64,000 nt of DNA from Lentzea sp. NEAU-D7. GTDB taxonomy: Bacteria > Actinomycetota > Actinomycetes > Mycobacteriales > Pseudonocardiaceae. The notes beneath the pieces were generated by a model. The model searched no databases, was not told the origin of the DNA, and saw only the letters and a list, made by a program, of their open reading frames with translations. The translations under genes were made by a program, and so were the position numbers. Below are positions 59,510-64,000 of the stretch, in pieces. Positions within the stretch are counted from its first letter, which is position 1, and every line of letters starts with the position of its first letter. The stretch is taken from contig NZ_JAPJDL010000011.1 of assembly GCF_026242055.1 (NCBI RefSeq), forward strand, positions 1 through 64,000, in the 5' to 3' direction.

Positions 59510-60852
59510 ATGGGGGACCACCACGCGAGCGAAGCAGGCCCGGACATCCGCTACGTCGTCATCCACGTTGAGGGGCAACGGCTTCCGTTCGCCGTCGTGC
59601 GGCTGACGGGTGCCGTCGAGGAAGCCTTCACGCACGACCTGCGCTGGGAGCCGTCGGACCTGCTGAGCCGCGTTCCGTCCGAACCGGACTGGCGGGCCCG
59701 TGACGCGGACGTCCGCCACGCCAACGGGTTGCTGGTCGAGATGACCAAGGCGATCCGCGCGCGGAGGCACGAGTCGGAGCTGACCGACTACACCTACTAC
59801 GCCTCGTTCAAGCAGGCCCTCGGTGTGCTCGATCTGACCACTGTGGACCGGTTGATCCGCCGGCCGGAGGGCCGGGTCGAGGAGGAGTACGCCGGGCACG
59901 AGACGTGGGAACCCAGCGACAAGCTCCGCCGCATCGACCTCGGCCACGACGCGAACGAGGAGTACGTCGCGCTGAGCCTCACCGAGGCCGCGCACGTCAA
60001 GCGGCTGGTGGACGCGCAGTGGGACCGCGGCTGCTCCCACCACGTCGTCCTCGTGGACGGCCTGCCGGTGGCTGCGGTCACCAGGGTGGTGGACAACCCG
60101 GACGGCGAGCTCGCCGAGCTGGCCTTCACCGGCGAGCCGGAGCCGCAGCCGTCGAGACTGCTCGCCCAGGCCACCCGCGAACCGCGCATGACCGCCGTCC
60201 AGACGTCCATGGCGCGCGTCGTCGAGACGATGGCGCGCCTCACCGTGCGCTGGCGGACCGCGGCACGGGCGCAGGACACCGCCGGGTACGCGGTCTTCCA
60301 CCGGCTGACCGACGTCCTCGACCTCGACTCGGCGTACGACGTCGTGCCGAAGCTCCAGCGCCGGCACGAGTTCTCCGTTCCGCTCGACAGCTCCGAGCGG
60401 GACGACCTCGCCGCGCGCCTGCGCGTCCGCGCCGCCCGCCGGGCCGCCCGGCCTGTCGGCGGCCACTTCTACTTCGCCGCCTTCCGGCGGCTGCGCGAGG
60501 TCGCGAACCTCGACAACGCGTACTCGCTCGTCCGCGTCCCCGCTGACGGCTCCGAGCGGTGGGAGATGTTCCTGCGCGAAGGCCAGTGGCTGCCCACGGG
60601 CAAGCCGCGCACGCTGATCACCCTGCCGCTCACCGGCTCCGGCCTGAAGCGCGTCACGCGCAGGATCGCCTCGACGGAGCCCCGCTTCCTCGAGATCCAC
60701 GACGAGCAGGGCCGGGTCGCGCCGGAGGCGTCGAGGAGACCTCGCAGGGCTCCGGCTGGGTGCCGTCCGAGTCGCTGGACCGGTGGCGGGACGAACCCGA
60801 ATGGGTGATCTCCGACGCGGCGGAGGCGGACGCGGTCATGGCTCTGCACTGA
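59510..60852 (+). CDS. Hypothetical protein with 3' frameshift
   Basis: The frame opened by the ATG at 59510 encodes three similar blocks of about 125 residues (WEPSDLLSRV, WEPSDKLRRI, and a later copy), unknown to me. After about 60720 it turns into an unnatural Arg/Pro/Gly-rich tail and stops at 60808. The overlapping frame continues naturally (SGWVPSESLDRWRDEPEWV) to a stop at 60852. A single missing base near 60700-60735, or a -1 frameshift, would join them. The intended protein would be about 447 residues. TAGAGT lies 9 bases before the ATG. Confidence 0.6.
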
Positions 60853-60927
60853 GCCGTCCCCTCGTCAGGGCGAGCGTGCGCGCCGTGCGCGCGAATCCCG
60901 CCTCACCGTACGAACGTTCTGAGAAGC

Positions 60928-60953
60928 GTTTGGCCTACACCCCGCGTGGGTAT
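60928..60953 (+). promoter_or_regulatory. SigB-type promoter of the DUF6292-like gene
   Basis: GTTT, 16 bases, GGGTAT is a perfect match to the SigB/SigF consensus, ending 49 bases before the ATG at 61003. Confidence 0.75.
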
Positions 60954-61002
60954 TCGACCTGCGCAGCACTGGGTGTGTACGGCTGACGGAGGCACGGCTC
61001 GC

Positions 61003-61434
61003 ATGGACCGCGACATGACGATCGACTTCGGCTTCGACTTTCCCTTCGACATCGACTTCGACGACTCGGCGGCGCTCGAGGTCCAGCGCTACGTCCGCGA
61101 CGTCGTCTCCAAGCTCGGACTGAGCGGCGACAGCTCGTGCGTCGAGATGACGCCGCGGGTGAACGCGTACGTGGCGCTGGACGGGCGCCTGACCAACTTC
61201 CCCGAGCACTACGTGGCGCTGGTGTGGCACGAGCAGAGCGGCTGGTCGGTCGCGGTCGAGGACCGGCTGGGCGAGCTGGTGGAGGTGGCCCGGCTCGACG
61301 GTGACCCGCGCCCGGCGCCGGCCGTGGTGGCCGCGTGGGTCGAGCGGGTGCTGCACGAGGAGCAGGTGCGGGAGCAGGTCAACCGCGACTTCGCCGCGTT
61401 CGTGCCCGCGCAGCGCGCCAACGTCCTGTCGTAG
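61003..61434 (+). CDS. DUF6292-like protein
   Basis: A 143-residue protein resembling the actinobacterial DUF6292 family (YVRDVVSKLGL, then AYVALDGR, then HYVALVWHEQSGWSVAVE). The N-terminus is unusually rich in Phe and Asp. No function is known. It has a consensus SigB-type promoter and GGAGG upstream; an ATG at 61015 is an alternative start. Confidence 0.75.
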   Translation: MDRDMTIDFGFDFPFDIDFDDSAALEVQRYVRDVVSKLGLSGDSSCVEMTPRVNAYVALDGRLTNFPEHYVALVWHEQSGWSVAVEDRLGELVEVARLDGDPRPAPAVVAAWVERVLHEEQVREQVNRDFAAFVPAQRANVLS

Positions 61435-61460
61435 GCGCGGAGAAAAATTCAAGTTCGGTG

Positions 61461-61486
61461 GTTTGGCCGCCGGACGGCGCGGGTAG
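61461..61486 (+). promoter_or_regulatory. SigB-type promoter of the 91-residue protein gene
   Basis: GTTT, 16 bases, GGGTAG matches the consensus except for the last base, with the same spacing as the other three sites. Confidence 0.6.
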
Positions 61487-61545
61487 CCGGTGGCGCGTCA
61501 AGCAGTCGGCGCGCCCCGATCCCGACTGTCTGCAAGGCGGAGCAC

Positions 61546-61821
61546 ATGAACACCAACGCGTTCGACCGGGCTATCTGCGACGCGCTCGTCCACCTGCGCA
61601 CCACGGCCGGAGCGGATCTCGCCGAGCAGGCGGAGCAGGCGCGCAAGTGCCTGGCGCAAGCCGTGATGGACGCACCGGACGTGCCCGCGAGGGCGTTGGA
61701 GCACGTCGCCGCGGCCGACGAGCACCTGGAGTACGGGGAGCTCATGGAGGCCCGGATGCTGCTGACCGCGGCGCGCGGGTTCCTGCCCGGCAGGCGGGCC
61801 GTCGTGCCGGCCCGCGCGTGA
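61546..61821 (+). CDS. Small helical hypothetical protein
   Basis: A 91-residue, mostly helical protein with HLRTTAGADLAEQAEQARKC and EHVAAADEHLEYGELMEARM. The family is unknown to me. A SigB-type promoter upstream suggests stress expression. Confidence 0.65.
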   Translation: MNTNAFDRAICDALVHLRTTAGADLAEQAEQARKCLAQAVMDAPDVPARALEHVAAADEHLEYGELMEARMLLTAARGFLPGRRAVVPARA

Positions 61822-61826
61822 CGCCG

Positions 61827-61991
61827 CTACTGGTCCATTCCGCCCTCGTCGTGGGGCTCTGACTCGTCGCGTCCCCGGTGCGGGCCACCGGGGTTCTCGT
61901 CGGCGTAGGTCGGCCTGGTGTGCTCGCCGCCGATGTCGGCGTCCTCCAGCTCGCTCTCCGCTGTCGCGCGGTCGGGTTCCGGCGTGCTCAT
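61827..61991 (-). CDS. Small acidic disordered protein
   Basis: A 54-residue protein rich in Glu, Asp, Gly and Pro, without hydrophobic core. Its ATG overlaps the stop of the upstream gene (ATGA), so it is translated with it. Function unknown. Confidence 0.55.
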   Translation of the reverse strand: MSTPEPDRATAESELEDADIGGEHTRPTYADENPGGPHRGRDESEPHDEGGMDQ

Positions 61992-62305
61992 CGCCATTCC
62001 TCCTGCCAGTCGTGGTGGGTGTCGTAGGCCTCGGCGAGCAGTCGCAGCAACGCCTCGTCGTCGCCGCGTTCGACCTCGGTGCGGAGCTGGGTGAGCTTCT
62101 CGGGGAACGGCACGGGGTGGCGTTCCTCCGCGGCCTGGATCGGACCGGGCAGCAGGAGCAGGCCGGCGCCGTCGTCGGAACGCGTGATGCGCAGCCTGCC
62201 CCGGCCCTCGGCCTCGTCGAGCAGCGGCAACTCTCCTCGCGCCAGGCGCTGTTCGTCCTCGGTCAGCCGATCGAGGACGAAGCGCCGGAGTTCCTCGGTG
62301 TCCAT
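61988..62305 (-). CDS. Hypothetical protein, DUF6221-like
   Basis: A 105-residue helical acidic protein starting LRRFVLDRLTEDEQRLARGE, reminiscent of the DUF6221 group. It is weakly supported beyond its composition and its coupling to the small acidic protein. No ribosome binding site is visible. Confidence 0.6.
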   Translation of the reverse strand: MDTEELRRFVLDRLTEDEQRLARGELPLLDEAEGRGRLRITRSDDGAGLLLLPGPIQAAEERHPVPFPEKLTQLRTEVERGDDEALLRLLAEAYDTHHDWQEEWR

Positions 62306-62339
62306 GGTGCGGGGGTATCCACTGGACGGCCGGCCATGC

Positions 62340-62465
62340 TCAGTCCGGCGGCTCGCTCTCGTCCTCGGTCGTCTCCTGCGTGACTTCGGGTTCCTCGACG
62401 TCCAGGTCGTCGAGGCTCGGCGTGCCCGGCGAGTGCGGTGCTTCAGGGTTGACGGGATCGGTCAT
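62340..62465 (-). CDS. Small acidic protein
   Basis: A 41-residue protein, Glu/Asp/Pro-rich (LDDLDVEEPEVTQETTEDE). Minus-strand GCTT, 15 bases, GGGTAA (62499-62475) lies just upstream and loosely resembles a SigB-type promoter. Function unknown; the frame is short. Confidence 0.5.
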   Translation of the reverse strand: MTDPVNPEAPHSPGTPSLDDLDVEEPEVTQETTEDESEPPD

Positions 62466-62508
62466 GTCCAGCGGTTACCCACGCCGCCTGGCCTCAAGCG
62501 CCGGAACG

Positions 62509-62540
62509 GGAAGACCGGTGTCTGCGGACACCGGTCTTCC
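62509..62540 (-). terminator. Terminator of the GH30 gene
   Basis: A perfect 14-base stem (62509-62522 with 62527-62540) with a 4-base loop lies 7 bases past the GH30 stop codon. Confidence 0.9.
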
Positions 62541-62547
62541 GCTCAAC

Positions 62548-64000
62548 CTACGCGGGCACCGTCCACCGCTGGTTGGCCCCGCCGGTGCAGGACCAGATCT
62601 GCAGCTTCGCACCGTCCGCGGTGTTGCCGCCGATGACGTCCAGGCACTTGTTGCTGCCCACGTTCACCAGCGTGCCGCCGGACGCCGTCCACCTCTGGTT
62701 GGGCCCGCCGAAGCAGTCCCAGAGCTGGACCGCCGCACCGTCCGCCGTGCCGTTCGCGGTCACGTCGAGGCACTTGCCCAGGCCGCGCACCGTGCCGTCC
62801 GACTGCAGGGTCCACGTCTGGTTCGGGCCGCCGAAGCAGGTCCACAGCTGCGGCAGGGTGCCGTTCGCGGTCGAGCCGTCGGTGACGTCGAGGCACTTGC
62901 CGCCCAGGCCCGTGATGGCACCCGTGCGCCCGCCGGGCTGGCCTGGGTCGAGCGTGCCGGGCCAGGTGAACGTCGCCATCGCCCCCGCCGGGAGGGTGTA
63001 GCCGAACGTCTGGCCGCTGTAGGAGACGCGGAAGTCCTGCTGACCGCCGGTGTTCAGGGCGACGAGCACGATCTGGCCGTTCGGGTTGCGGAACGCGACG
63101 TTCTGCACGCCACCCTCGCCGAAGCCGGTCGAGTCGATGCGGACCGCGCCGGGCTGCACGAACTTGGACAGGTGGCCGAGGACGTAGTACTCGGCGTTGT
63201 AGGTGACGTTGCCGCCGTTGGTCGTGACGACACCCGTGCAGTTGGTGCAGCTGCCGATCACCGGACCGTTGTTCTGGTCCAGCGCCATGTTCCAGATGGC
63301 GACGGTCCGCGCGTGGTTGCGCGTGGCGCCGATCGCCAGGTTCATGCCCTGCCAGCGCAACGTGTCGCGGAACGTCGCGGCGTCGTCGGCCGACCTCGTG
63401 CCGGAGCACTCGGTGAAGAAGACGTCCTTGCCGGGCTGGTTGTTCTTCACGATGGACTGCCGGCTGGGGTCACCGCCGTAGCAGTGCCACGCGGACCCGA
63501 TCACGTTGCCGCCCGCGCCGTTGTTGACGGTCTGCGCGTAGTCGACGTTGTCCCAGTTGTGGTCGTAGCCCAGCAGGCGGGCCTGCTCACCGGCGGCGCG
63601 CAGCTTCGGCACCAGGGTGTTGATGACGTTGACCTGCTGCTGCGGCGACATGTACATGCCGGGGTAGCCCGGCGGCTCGAAGAGCGGCTCGTTCTGCACG
63701 CTCAGGTAGTCGATCGGGATGCCCGCGGCCCTGTACGCCTGGGCGAACTTGACCAGGTAGTCGACGTAGACCCCGATGCGGCTGTCGTTGAGCGAGCCCC
63801 GGATGAGGTTGTTGTTGTTCTTCATCCACGCCGGCGCGCTCCACGGCGTCGCCATCACGGCGAGCTGCGGGTTGATCTGCTTGGCCTGCTGCAACAGCGG
63901 CAGGATGTACGGCCTGTCGTGGTCGATGGAGAACCGCGAGAGCGACGGATCCGCCGCGCCGTCGTTGTAGGTGTAGAAGCTCCTGGAGAAGTCGCTCGCG
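62548..64000 (-). CDS. GH30-family glycosidase with ricin-type lectin domain (partial)
   Basis: At least 484 residues, with the 5' end beyond the window. The GH30 catalytic domain has the acid/base in LSVQNEPLFEPPGYPGMYM and the nucleophile in VFFTECSGT, and TPWSAPAWMK is typical. A beta-sandwich follows (LNTGGQQDFRVSYSG, about 120 residues), then three ricin B-type repeats, each with a QLW/QIW and NQ-WT core. Related enzymes act on beta-1,6-glucan, glucosylceramide or xylan. It fits the polysaccharide-degrading content of the window. Confidence 0.93.
   Translation of the reverse strand, partial: ASDFSRSFYTYNDGAADPSLSRFSIDHDRPYILPLLQQAKQINPQLAVMATPWSAPAWMKNNNNLIRGSLNDSRIGVYVDYLVKFAQAYRAAGIPIDYLSVQNEPLFEPPGYPGMYMSPQQQVNVINTLVPKLRAAGEQARLLGYDHNWDNVDYAQTVNNGAGGNVIGSAWHCYGGDPSRQSIVKNNQPGKDVFFTECSGTRSADDAATFRDTLRWQGMNLAIGATRNHARTVAIWNMALDQNNGPVIGSCTNCTGVVTTNGGNVTYNAEYYVLGHLSKFVQPGAVRIDSTGFGEGGVQNVAFRNPNGQIVLVALNTGGQQDFRVSYSGQTFGYTLPAGAMATFTWPGTLDPGQPGGRTGAITGLGGKCLDVTDGSTANGTLPQLWTCFGGPNQTWTLQSDGTVRGLGKCLDVTANGTADGAAVQLWDCFGGPNQRWTASGGTLVNVGSNKCLDVIGGNTADGAKLQIWSCTGGANQRWTVPA

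Noticed and set aside
62293-62318. Fifth SigB-type promoter around GGGTAT at 62313
   Set aside because: It is on the plus strand with no plus-strand gene after it, and GTTC lies 19 rather than 16 bases away.

Overview
The window is 64 kb of very GC-rich DNA in which nearly every open frame is a gene. Spacing is tight, many same-strand genes overlap by 1-4 bases, and GTG starts are frequent. This gene style, together with a SARP-type regulator, WD40/STAND signalling proteins, a LacI regulator of the CelR type and DUF6292-, DUF6891- and DUF3040-like proteins, points to a soil actinomycete. A Pseudonocardiales genus such as Lentzea, Saccharothrix or Actinosynnema is an inference from family content, not proven. 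No rRNA, tRNA, insertion sequence, prophage or CRISPR array was found.

Layout. (1) 0.3-6.3 kb is a cellulose module. A LacI/CelR-like repressor lies next to divergent genes for a multi-domain GH9 cellulase and a GH5 cellulase. The region between the two cellulase genes carries two CelR-type operators and two matching promoters. (2) 6.3-14 kb holds general genes: esterase with PucR-type regulator, acetyltransferase, P-loop kinase, TetR with an MFS drug pump, an epoxide-hydrolase-like enzyme and NAD kinase. Decayed fragments of a VanX-like dipeptidase and an acyltransferase follow. (3) 14.7-31.6 kb is a signalling stretch. Two very large STAND-ATPase/WD40 proteins flank a diaminopropionate ammonia-lyase/M20 peptidase pair, an NAD-dependent DNA ligase, a striking array of hairpin-forming repeats (22.85-24.0 kb) and a secreted M23 peptidase with its LuxR regulator. 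A two-component system follows. (4) 32-35.7 kb is a complete xylose operon (xylA, xylB, ROK repressor) with a visible promoter and operator. (5) 36.3-38.6 kb is an elongation factor G paralogue behind a promoter, a 32-codon leader ORF and two hairpins, an arrangement resembling attenuation. (6) 38.6-46.6 kb encodes an EEP phosphatase/nuclease, an M28 peptidase, a secreted protein, a GH92 mannosidase and a molybdopterin oxidoreductase with a helical partner protein. (7) 46.7-62.5 kb is rich in stress-type genes: epimerase-PAP2, a P450-SDR-flavin reductase operon, a Rho-N-like protein, a membrane protein, hemerythrin, SelO-TrmO, lipoproteins, a LysR/TDT pair and small DUF proteins. Four sites here fit a SigB-type promoter (GTTT-like, 16 bases, GGGTAT-like). 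(8) The window ends inside a GH30 glycosidase with a ricin-type lectin domain.

Taken together, secreted cellulases, mannosidase, GH30 enzyme and xylose catabolism suit a plant- or fungal-biomass degrader, and the right half looks like a general-stress regulon. The strongest candidate for something undescribed is the tandem array of about 145-base structured repeats between ligA and the M23 peptidase. It shows a compensatory stem change and no conserved reading frame. The leader-ORF/hairpin control region of the EF-G paralogue is the second.
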